Assembly: GCA_018398815.1 (NCBI GenBank)
Contig: JAFLJL010014858.1
Span: 1 to 64,000 of the forward strand
DNA: 64,000 nucleotides
Reading direction: 5' to 3'
Origin: Conus ventricosus
Lineage: Eukaryota > Mollusca > Gastropoda > Neogastropoda > Conidae
Part shown: positions 53,930 to 63,478 of the stretch, piece after piece
Layout of the letters: every line of letters starts with the position of its first letter
Numbering within the stretch: position 1 is the first letter of the stretch
The notes under the pieces: generated by a model
Told to the model about the DNA's origin: nothing
Databases searched by the model: none
What the model saw: the letters and a program-made list of their open reading frames with translations, nothing else
Translations under genes and position numbers: made by a program

Positions 53930-56300
53930 CCCCAAAATTTGGCAAAAAAAAAAAGTTTTGCAACTTTTAGAAAAATAAACACTATTTTTTTTTACCCCTT
54001 CGGGTTTTTGGGGGGAAACTTTGCAGCCCCTTCGCGAACAAAAGATTTTTTAGGAGGGGGAAATTTTTTTGACGCATTTGCACCGCTAGACGAGAGAGTC
54101 TCTTTAAAAATTAATATACGGGGGGGGTTTTGTTTTTAAATGATTTTTTTAAACTTCATATCATCTTTTGCTCCTTATGGGATCTGTCGTTTCTAATTCA
54201 AACATCACCCTTTTGCCTCCCCAGGAGAAAACAAATTTATTTTACTTTAGTCCAAACGGCAAGATTTTTTTGAGCCCCCTGCGTTCTTAATTAATGCAAA
54301 TTTTTTTTTAAAAATTTGTTTGCGTTTACGGGTTTTTAAGCCCTTTTGGGTTTTAAAATTTTTTTCATTATTCATGGAAACGTAAGACTGCGGGCCAAAT
54401 CCCCTAACCCATTCTGTGTTACGCGTTCTGCCCCATAATTTCTCTGTAAATTGAAAAGGTAAACGGGCGTTCAGCTGGGATTCTTTTTTAAAGTTTTCAC
54501 TGGGGTTGTGACGAGGGTTGCCGGGGATCCTCCCCTAACTTTAACATGATTTTTTAAAAAAACCCAGTTGGTTTACAGACCCTTTTAAACTCTTTTCCAT
54601 CATCAACTTAAACCCCCTCCTGGGGATACTTTAAAAGGGAAACCTCGCTTGTATATTTGTTGAAAGCCACACCCACAGCTTTTAAAATTTTTTATCCTTT
54701 AAAGGTTCGGCGTTTTTTGTATCTTGAACCCCATGCAACAACTGTCAGAGCATCCTTAAACTTTTTTTTTCTAATTTTGGTCATGTGGAAGATACAGCAA
54801 GCCCCTTCGGGGTGGGGGGTTCTTTAAAAAACTAAAATTAAAAATTTCTGGGCCTTAAATTATTCTTTTTGGGGCAGCAGATATATTTGAAAAATTGTTT
54901 GGGTTTTGAAACCCAAATCTTTCGCATCTGTTTGGGCCCTTTAGCAGTTTTAAACTTAGTTTTTCAATAGCCCCTTTTCCCTTTTCCCAAATTACCCTTT
55001 AGGAAATAATATATTTTGTACTTGCCCATAAAAAGGGACTGTTTTTTAAATTTGGGAAATTTAAAAAGTTTTGGCAAAAAATATAGATTGCCCCCAAAGA
55101 AACCCAAAAATAAAACCAATTTCTGCTATTTTTTGTTCTTCGAGGGTTTCTTTTAAAAGTCATATAGTTTTGGGGGGTGGCGATGTTGGGAAACTTTTTT
55201 CCCTGTCCTAATAATTACTCATTCATTGCCTCATAAACATCTTTAAATGTGTGCTCGGCACCCCCCTGCCCCTTAACTTTTTTTTTAATAAATCTAAGTG
55301 AGCAATTCGGTGTTTTTTCCCCCAAAAAACACTCTTCCCTTTAGCTAAATCTTCTATTCCCTTGTTTGTGTTCTCTCTCTTCATGAACCCCCAATTTATT
55401 TAAACATAAAATTGCTTCCGAAAAGGCCAAAGCATTAAAATCCCCCCTACCTTTCATAACTCCCCCCCGGCCATCTTTTTATAAATAAAATATTTTTCTA
55501 GATTAATCTTTCTATGTTTTAAATTCCCTCCCTTTAATAAAAAAGTCTTTTGAGCTTTTTCCTGTTCTTTTTTAACTTTTAAAAAGGCTCTGGGGGGGAA
55601 ATTTCGTCTTTTCTCTTAAGCGCTCTTCCCTTAGCAAAATTTTTCCTTTGGGCCTTTGGTTTTATGGCTTTCCCTCTCTTTTCTCAGACCGCAATTTACA
55701 AACCCATATAATTGTTTTCCGGGAGAAGGCCAAACCCGTTAAATTAGCTCCTCCTCCCATCAGTTTCCAAAACCAGAAAATCTTTTTGAAATTAATATTT
55801 TCAAATTAATCTTTTTTTGAACAATTTTTTGGGATAACCCCCTGTGCAACAAAAAAATTTTTTTTTAAGAAAACCCCTGCAGTGATTCCCAACTAAAACC
55901 CTTTAAAACAACGTCCTCAATGTCAAAAACTTCCTAAAATTGCGGGCTTCTTTCTAAAGGGGGTTTTTGATTAGCACCAATACCCATACAAAGGCCCGCT
56001 AATTACGCAGAATGGAAAAATTCGTTTTGATAATCTTTTTTTCACTAAAATTTTTATTAACTAAAAAAAAAAATTTTAAAAAATAATCAAAATACGAAAG
56101 GTTTGCCCCTATGTGCTTTTTAATAAAATTTAATTTTTTGGGTTGAAAAAGGGCTAAAAAAAAAGGGTTTGGGCAATTTATTTTTTTGGTGAATCTTCTT
56201 CTTTCCCATGTTGGGCGGTTTTTTTCCTAAAAACATTTTGCAAGGGGGGAATAAACTATAAACCAAATAGGGACTGCATAATTAACCCCAAAGTTAAATC
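53930..56300 (-). pseudogene. Polinton integrase, right arm, with N-terminal tandem module
   Basis: Minus-strand mirror of 1-1,450 continuing past it. Recognisable are the core region 54,450-54,830 (GRVTRNTEW-, DVDSR- and VVDMASR-like pieces) and the C-terminal SFVREELQ-type end near 54,040. Upstream, 55,315-55,570 and 55,600-55,850 are imperfect tandem repeats of about 280 bp (shared AATTG-TTCCG-GAGAAGGCC and GCTCTTCCCTTAGC blocks), so the N-terminal helical part is duplicated. Base quality is poor. Confidence 0.6.
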
Positions 56301-57479
56301 ATGGGGTTTTTTAAAAATATTATATTTTTTTATTTCTTTTTTAAAATGGATTGTAAAGAACTTTTAAAGTGTAGGAGCAAGCAGGTACTCCGTAGACAAC
56401 TGCCTAAGAAAGAAAATACTCTCTGGGCCCTTTTGGGGAAAAACCAAACAGTATTTAGGCACTGAACAAGTATTGAACGATTCCCGCAACTGCCTTTCTT
56501 AGACGTTTTAAAAGTTTCTACCTAGGTACGAAAACACAAACTAGGGTCGAAAAAAAGGTTAAAACAGGGGTTTAGACAATGATTTGTTTTTTATGCTAAG
56601 TTAGTAAATAAAAAAGGCGCCAGTTGATTCAGAAAAAGATTTAAAAAAACGACTTATCCCCAAGATCCGGGTTTTAAAAAAAGTCCCTAAAACTCTCCAA
56701 AGCACATTTTACAGTTTGGAAAATAGGGTATGCCATTATCATGGGATTTAAATTTCTTTTTAATTTATATTAATTTTTTATCAAATTAAATTTTAAACAC
56801 AATAAAAAAAAAGAGCGAGGGAAAACGGGGAGGGCAATCCCAGGACCAGAAGTCTACAAGTGAATCCCACAGGGGAAGTACCCCAATTATTTTGTTACTA
56901 AAATCCCCAAAAGTCCTGGGCGTGGTTTGGGGGCTGGGGGGTTTTAAAAGCTGAATGGAAAAAGACGGGAAAAAGCAAAACCCAAACAGCCCAAAAAAAA
57001 ATTGTTTGGGTAGTAATACAACATCGCCCTCAGTACCAAAAATTTCCCAAATTTTTAAAAACACAATCACAAAAAAACGATAAGTTGGGATTATTATGTA
57101 TTGGCTGCTGTTTTTTTTGGTGGGGGGGGTTTTTTGCTACAAAAGTCTAAAGCCGTATTAGCAGCAAATCACAAACCCCCACAAAGCCCGTAAAAAAAGA
57201 AGAACCAGCTTCTGCAAAAAAAAGTGCAACCCTGCTGTTTGATCCATTTTTTATGGAATAGTTTTTAAAAAACTAAAAAAATTACAGTTTTGAACTAGAA
57301 ATTTTTAAATTAAAATTAGTTTTAAAAAAGACTTTTAAGTTTTGTGCAAATAAATTCAAGTTAAGTGTAATAAATTTTAAGTTTTTGTCAAATACTTTAG
57401 GTTCTTAAGTTAATTTTGTTAGGGTTTTTAAATAAGTACTAGTTGGGGTTTTAAGTTAAGTACTAGTTAAACAGTCAAG
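56301..57479. other. Low-quality Polinton interior, possible short ORFs
   Basis: A plus-strand frame from ATG at 56,346 (MDCKELLKCRSKQVLRRQLP) and a short hydrophobic frame at 57,095 (MYWLLFFLVGG) might be genes, but homopolymer errors prevent any call. AT-rich repeats of TTAAGTT/AAGTACTAGTT occur at 57,340-57,480. Confidence 0.3.
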
Positions 57480-60400
57480 TTAATCTTTTTAAAGTTTTTC
57501 CAAAGGGCCCCACCGCAAAATGAAAACTAGGACTGAAGATTCTTTGTATTGTTAGAGGGCTAGTGATTTCTTTTTAACAAACAAATTGTGTTTACTTTAT
57601 GAAGATTAAAGCGGAGATTAAAAAATTTTTGTGATGAAAAACTTTGTTTTAAAAAGCTTTTCTTGTAGTTTTCCCTGAGTTTTATTTTTTTTTAAACTTT
57701 TTTTATTTATGCCCTTACCTTTTTCAATTTCAGAAGTCGGTAGCAACGCCCATACTCTTTGACCGCAAAAACCCAAAATATTCTTTGTAACCTTGGGGAA
57801 TTCATCCTTCATCTTTCCAAATTACTTTTTTTGTTTAAAAGTTTAAAAGTAAAAGGGGCTGTTTTTTGGGTAGTCGCAAGTGGGCGTACCACCCTCAGTT
57901 CCTTTTGCCACCCCCCTTTCAAAACTTTGGGGGAAAGGGCTTTAGTTGGGACGTCTAAATAAAAGACCCGGCCCGGGAAAAGGGCTCTTTGGGTTCTGGG
58001 TTAAAAGTGGTTTTTAAAATAGTCGTACAGAAATTCTAACATCAAAAACTTTTTCAATTAATACGGTAAAGCCAAAAAAACCCGGGTTTTCCAACTTAAC
58101 ACCTTTTTTTCCTTCATAAGCCAACCGGGGGGTCGTTAAATCTTCAAAGTCTTGTTTGTTAGGGTTTTGAGGGAAAAATTAATTTTGGTTTTCTTTTTTT
58201 AACTAAATTTTTTTTATCTTTCCCTTTGTGGGGGTTTTTTCCTGGTTTTTTCCCAAAAAAGCCTTTTTGTTTTTTCATTTAAAAAAAAGTTTTTTTGGGG
58301 CGTCCGTGGGGTTGGGTTTTTAAGATCAGTGTTCTTCTTGATGTATGGTCTCATAAAGGGCTCTTTGGGCCAAAAACAAAGATTTGTGAACAGCTGTCAT
58401 TTTTGTCCCCTGGGCCCTTTAAATAAAAAGTAGGAGCCGTAATGACAAACATATTTAGTCCCTTTTGTTAAAAATTAGGAAAAAGTTTAGGGGCTCGAAA
58501 GGACTATCCCTTTTTTCTTTCTGCAGCCAGGGGAGAAACGTTGGGGATCTGTAATTCTTTAGGAATTCTAAGTCTAATTTCCCCGATTTTCCCCCATTTG
58601 GGTTATTTAGGGGGAAACTGTGACCAAAATACTAACACGTTTTAACCTTTATGAGGCCTTTTATCATTGTAAAGTTTTTTCATGGAAGCGGTTTGAATCT
58701 TTGGGGGGGCCCTCCATTTCAGATTTTTTGGGGTCTAAGTCCTTAAAAAGTTGGGCGGGTTTTGTGGGGTCATAATTTGTCAAATTTCTTTTTTGTTGGC
58801 TTTTCAGTAAGGGGTGAGGCCAGCTAATACCTCCCCTTTGAAACCCCTTTTTTAATCTTTGAAAATGTGGGTAGTCAGAAATTAAGTCAATCTGGAAGTT
58901 TTTTAGACTTTAAAAAAGATCCCCAAAATTTAACCCGGGGGGAGATGTAAAGTGATTCTAAGCTGTAATTTTCATGCATGTAAAATTGTTTTTGAAAAAA
59001 AGTCTGCCAATAAAAAATACGTCGGCCATTAATATTGATCATGATTAAACGCCCCTTGTTTGACAGTGTAATTCTGTCCAAGGGTTTCCCGTGGGGATTC
59101 TTTGTCAGCTTTAGTTTGTCTTTCCTCTAAAACTAGGAAAAGGGAAAACGCCTTTCGGGGGAATTGATCTTTATCAAACCCATCCCAAAGAGTTCATGTA
59201 TTCATAAGGATTAAATCCTTTACGCACTAAAGAAGGATCAAAGTATTTTTTTGTGATTGGAAAGTTTGTAGAGATCCGTTGTTTATCCAAAAATTGCATC
59301 AGTTTTTTGGGGAAAAGTCATAGAAGGATTTAAAAAATCAAGAGTTAAAGTCATGTACTTTTTAAGATTGTGCAAAAGCAGGTAACCCTCTTTTATTCAG
59401 AAGTCATGCTTGCATGTGAAAAAGAGAAAACGTAACCTCGAAAAAAGGGGTTTTGGGAAAAAGATAGGCGTTTTTCCCTGGGTTTGGGTAAACCCTTTAA
59501 CTGAAATTACAATTGGGTTTTGCGCAGCCCCTCTGAATTTTTCCAAAAATGTGTCGTGGGCTCACTTTCGTTGCCTAATAATTTTTGTTACATATCCAAA
59601 AAGGTGTAGATAAATCATATTTTGGTCTTTGGATCATAAAATACCTGAAAGAATTTGTTGGTTTGGGGTTTGATTTTCGAAATTTTTTTCATTTGCTCTA
59701 AAAATCTACTATGCGTTAGGGGGCCCCTGTAAATCTCTGGGGATGGGGTGGGTTTGGGCCGGGCTGACCTAACAACAATAAACGCTAAAACGATTGATGG
59801 TGATTTTAAAAAGGGTTTTTTTTTGGGTTTTTTGCCCGTTTTTGGGCCATAGTTTTCTCGGCAAAAAGTATTCAAAGTCAGCCTAAACCAGTAGGGGGTC
59901 ATTTTGATTTTTTGTCTTTTTCCCCCCCTTTTGACCCCGGTTTTTGGTGTGAGGAGTTTTTGGTTTTTTACGTCTACAAAACTTTTACAATGAGTTCTAA
60001 GGCTGGCAGGTGCTTTCTATAGTTTGGGGTTTCAACCAAAAAATTTCTACAAATACTTGTTTGATTTATGCTTTGATTTTATTTTAACAGTCTGCTTTTG
60101 GTTTTATTAATACATAATGGGGTCTTGTATATCTTTTTAAAAAGTATCAAGCTACATGTTTGTCAAGTGATTCGCCAAAAGTAGGAGGGTTGGGAGAAAA
60201 ACCCTTTTGAGGCACTAGGGTTTGGGTTTACAGACCATGGTATACGTTTTCATGATTGGGTTTTTTTTTGCTTTCCAAAATGAGATTAAATTTTTTTAAT
60301 TCTGGAAAGGTTATGTTTTCCCAAAATTCAGCTTTCTTATATGCTTCATTAAAGGGAAAATCGGGTTTTCTGATTTTTTAAAGGAAGTAAGGGGCCTAAA

Positions 60401-60930
60401 ACCCCACCACTAAAACACTGTTGTCAAATTATGTTTTGTTTAAGGAAAGGGTCGTTTTAATCTAACCTTTTGGAAGAGAAAAAGTAAGAATTGGGCCCAC
60501 TATAGGGTTTTTAATTTTTTTCCCCAAACTTATTTAAGAATTTTTCCCTTTAGACCGCCCGAACCCCTTTAAATTTGGGCCCCCTCACTTGCAAAGGTTA
60601 AAATGTGTAAGATGTAGTCAGCCAAGGGTTTGAGTTTAAAATCGTGAAGCTGATTATTTCCCTTTTTGGGCCCTTTTTTAAACCCGAATTTGGGAAAGTT
60701 TGTATCATCAGGGGTTATTAATCAATCAGAAAGGCCTAAAAGCCTTTTATGGGGGTTTCTTGAAGAGGGCCGGGGAATTTTTGAGATAGCCCTGTGCCCA
60801 CTTTCATGAACGTTTGTAGGGGTTTAAAGATGTTCCCCTGTCCCCCCCCCCACTAAAAAAGTATTTCCCTTTAATTTTTGTTTTTAAAAATTAAGTATTT
60901 CTTCCCTCGTATATAGTTTTCCGTCCCGGA
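57480..60930 (-). pseudogene. Polinton protein-primed DNA polymerase B
   Basis: Replicative polymerase of the element. Reading the minus strand: N-terminal region (about 60,650-60,720, NFPKFGFK-type); exonuclease part YMTLTLDFLN (59,340-59,360), SLVRKGFNPYEYMNSLGW (59,180-59,240) and FDKDQFPRKAF; then thumb/palm sequence with NYSLESLYISP (58,935-58,970), KGFQRGGIS (58,820), LTNYDPTKPAQLFKDLD (58,735-58,785), MTAVHKSLFLAQRALYETIH (58,345-58,405) and LMLEFLYDYFK (58,015-58,050). The C-terminal DEFPKVTKNILGFCG, RVWALLPTSEIEKGKGINKK segment lies at 57,680-57,812. The YGDTDS-type motif is lost in damaged sequence. Length of about 3.4 kb fits the family. Confidence 0.7.
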
Positions 60931-61017
60931 TTTACTTGTGGTCGTCATTTTTAAAGCCAAAATATTTTACGTAAATCAAAAAAATAAATGTATATAAAAG
61001 TAAGTAAAACGCGCTTT

Positions 61018-61281
61018 TTATTCTTCACCTAAGCGTTGCAACACTTCAAGACATGTTAACCTTACAATAACGCCCGCCAGCATTTTAGCTTTTTCTGAAT
61101 CACTACAGTCAATGTTCATCACTTTGATTGCTTCGTTAAATAGTTCACTATGATCTTTTATTATATTGTCTACATCATTCTCAAACCCAAATTCACTAAA
61201 ATCAATGTTTAACACTTTCATTGTTTCGTCAAATAGTTCATTACAATTCTTTAAATCAGATTCACTGAGTTTGGCAGCCAT
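61018..61281 (-). CDS. Small Polinton ORF a, unknown, internally repeated
   Basis: Intact 87-codon ORF (ATG at 61,281). Two internal units, LFDETMKVLNIDFSE and LFNEAIKVMNIDCSD, are separated by about 29 residues, so the protein arose by duplication of a helical module. Acidic overall, no signal peptide or membrane segment. Same strand as ORFs b and c and within 90 bp of b, suggesting a shared transcript. Family unknown. Confidence 0.55.
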   Translation of the reverse strand: MAAKLSESDLKNCNELFDETMKVLNIDFSEFGFENDVDNIIKDHSELFNEAIKVMNIDCSDSEKAKMLAGVIVRLTCLEVLQRLGEE

Positions 61282-61368
61282 TTTTAAATCTAAAATAAAT
61301 AAAAAAATAATTGTAAATTCAGCTGTTATTCATAGTTCACCTTTTCTAATTGTAAAAACTGTTCAGGT

Positions 61369-61660
61369 TTAAAGGGTAACAGTTACTCCTTCAAGATCAT
61401 CAGACACATGCAAGTCAGCATCTTCAGGGGCAATATTATCAAGTAAAATGGCAAAAAACTTTATAATTGGTTTAGGACAAGACTCTGAGATTTTACTAAT
61501 GGCTTCCATTACGCTTTCTCGTATAGTTAAACTTTCAAAAAGTTCTGTTATAAATTCATCAAACACGGTCTTTAACTCTTCTTTATCAACTCCTGCACTA
61601 ATCGCCCACCCAAAATCATCAAATATTCTGTAAGCGTTATAACTACGTGGGGGTTCATTT
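61369..61660 (-). CDS. Small Polinton ORF b, unknown, paralogue of ORF c
   Basis: Stop at 61,369. The clean part (65 codons from the internal Met at 61,566) reads FDEFITELFESLTIRESVME, AISKISESCPKPII and KFFAILLDNIAPEDADLHVS. An upstream ATG near 61,661 aligns with the start of ORF c but needs one frame change. It shares RESV--AISKI--S-P-PIIK-FAIL-D-IA-EDA-L-VS--EGVT with ORF c, about half the positions. Likely helical and cytosolic. Function unknown. Confidence 0.55.
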
Positions 61661-61719
61661 TTTTAAACCAGATTAAAATCATAATACAAATTACTCGTAA
61701 GTAAGTAAGCCGCTCCTCT

Positions 61720-62046
61720 TCAGTGAGCATTTGTTGTTGTTAGTCGTAAAAATTGATCTTCATTAAAGCAAATAGTTACTCCTTCGGGGCCAGTAGAAAC
61801 AGTTAGATTAGCATCTTCAGAAGCTATATAATCAACTAAAATAGCAAATAACTTTATAATTGGTTGGGGCCAAGAATCTGGTATTTTACTGATAGCCTTC
61901 TTCACGCTTTCTCGCATGTCTATTCGATTAAAAAGATCAGTAATTAATTCTTCAAACCTGTTCTTTAACTGATCTTTATCGGCTTCTCTCTCCCAATCCA
62001 ACTCGTAAAGTATATTAATAAGCTCTGTAGCTAGTTCGGGCTTCAT
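61720..62046 (-). CDS. Small Polinton ORF c, unknown, paralogue of ORF b
   Basis: Intact 108-codon ORF. ATG at 62,046 (MKPELATELINILYELDW), middle RIDMRESVKKAISKIPDSWP, then QPIIKLFAILVDYIASEDAN and a C-terminal beta-looking tail (EGVTICFNEDQFLRL). It is the first gene inside the right terminal repeat, 74 bp from it. Predicted mainly alpha-helical with an amphipathic AISKI-PIIKLFAIL segment. I do not recognise the family and list a host-defence or regulatory role only as a guess from its terminal position. Confidence 0.6.
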   Translation of the reverse strand: MKPELATELINILYELDWEREADKDQLKNRFEELITDLFNRIDMRESVKKAISKIPDSWPQPIIKLFAILVDYIASEDANLTVSTGPEGVTICFNEDQFLRLTTTNAH

Positions 62047-62120
62047 TTTTTAAACCAAAATATAAACAACAATTAAAAAAATTAATTAATTCTGTAAACC
62101 CTTAATTCTTATATCCTTGG

Positions 62121-62352
62121 AGAGAATGTTAATATGTGGGTTCACGATCACCAATCCTATTCTGTACGGAAACCCCCGTTTCAATGTGCAAAATACGTCA
62201 ATATTTGGCAGTTTTGAGGTGTTAATTTTGTTTAAAAACAGGTGTTAAATTTGGTCAAAATTGACATGTGATGGACGTGATTTGTATGTGAAAAAGGGGG
62301 TTTTCGGGCAGAATAACATGGGTGGTCGTGAACCCGCATATTAACATTCTCT
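62121..62352. repeat. Polinton-1 right terminal repeat
   Basis: AGAGAATGTTAATATGTGGG to CCCGCATATTAACATTCTCT, nearly identical to 4,679-4,911. Followed by AATGA, matching the base string outside the left end. Confidence 0.8.
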
Positions 62353-62712
62353 AATGAACATCTTCCCGTGGAGGATGCCACAACATCCATCCTCTGACAG
62401 TCCAGATAAACTTGCCAGCTCCAGTGACTTAGATTTGATTTCACCATGGGCATGGATAGAAGAAATTGAAACTGGTCATCACAAAAGCAGGCATGAAGGT
62501 CTGCAGAATTTGAGACTTTTTTCTGTAAAAGATGAACACTGAGAGGAGGAGGGTGAAGATGATGCTGAGGAGTTCCATTCTGTTCTCAGACTACGTGATA
62601 GGCTAATGCTTTGGGTTTCCCAAATCACTGCGTCAGCTAAGCCAGAGACATACAGATATTTGTATGCTGCTCAGGAAAAGTATGTGGTTCAGTCTTCCCA
62701 TATGAGCTCTTA
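62353..62712 (+). pseudogene. Candidate host exon, 3' part after the Polinton
   Basis: Frames across one or two indels read EHLPVEDATTSIL, SDSPDKLASSSDLDLISPWA, WIEEIETGHHKSRHEGLQNL, RLFSVKDEH, then EEEGEDDAEEFHSVLRLRDR, LMLWVSQI and AKPETYRYLYAAQEKY. Acidic/Ser-rich first half, then a more structured helical half. The stretch seems to continue the exon interrupted at 50,478. I do not recognise the protein. Confidence 0.45.
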
Positions 62713-63029
62713 GCACACTCAGCTCTTAGCAGGACCTGGGCGGGGCCGAATGATTTTACAAATATTTGCCTTTTATGGGCTTGGATGCCATCACATCCCG
62801 ACTCACAAACCTGTCACACTGACAAAGCACCATGGAGTCTGGTGGCCTTGTTACTAATTCTTTGAGAAGGTACAAAAGTAAGGAAGTGCTGAAATTGTAC
62901 ACTGTCACATATCCCCTGTTGTAGTAACCTCCAAAACGGCTCACAGACAAATCTTTACCCTTAAAATTTATCATAAGTTAGTTGATTAAAATATAAAATA
63001 AAAGTTTAGGCATTGAATCGGTGTCAGCA
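62713..63029. other. No gene identified
   Basis: Possible 3' continuation of the candidate exon or intron. Short frames on both strands (72 codons minus at 62,756-62,974) lack recognisable features. Confidence 0.4.
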
Positions 63030-63240
63030 AATACACGGACACATGTTTGCATGCACACACGTGCTCGCAACAAGAATATATAACACAAATACACTCACAA
63101 TAACAATACTCAACATAACAAGAATATTCAACAATATACACACGTATAGACATACAGGCCATGCACACGTACACAATATTATGTACACCCACATCCACCC
63201 ACACGCATGCACGCACACGGGCGCGCACGCACACACACAC

Positions 63241-63272
<32 letters not shown>

Positions 63273-63428
63273 ACACACACACACACACACCACACATGCG
63301 CGCATGCACGCACGCACGCATGCACACACACACACACACACACACAAACAAAGGCCATGTACAAATATGCTCTATTATGTACATACTGCACACAAACACA
63401 CACACACACCACACCACACACACACACA

Positions 63429-63477
<49 letters not shown>

Positions 63478-63478
63478 G
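63030..63478. repeat. CA-rich microsatellite, 450 bp
   Basis: (CA)n runs interrupted by GCACG, ATGCGCGC and ACATAC units. Cys/Val and His/Thr frames up to 195 codons are artefacts. Confidence 0.95.

Larger units (their letters stand above)
30904..55520 (-). repeat. Right arm of giant inverted duplication
   Basis: Reverse complement of bases 1-24,521 with the same order of elements. It starts at the first base after the N gap, inside the unknown Polinton ORF. Beyond 55,520 the sequence has no partner because the left arm is cut by the window edge, so 55,520-64,000 shows what should lie left of base 1. Confidence 0.95.
50479..62352. mobile_element. Polinton-1, complete right-arm copy (11.9 kb, internally deleted)
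   Basis: Bounded by near-palindromic terminal repeats in opposite orientation (50,479-50,702 and 62,121-62,352), both tipped AGAGAATG/CATTCTCT, with AATGA immediately outside each end (50,474-50,478 and 62,353-62,357), a candidate target duplication. Inside are capsid fragment, ATPase, X and hydrophobic protein (plus strand), then integrase, polymerase B and three small ORFs (minus strand). About 4.5 kb of capsid-region genes present in Polinton-2 are missing behind the left end. Confidence 0.85.
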
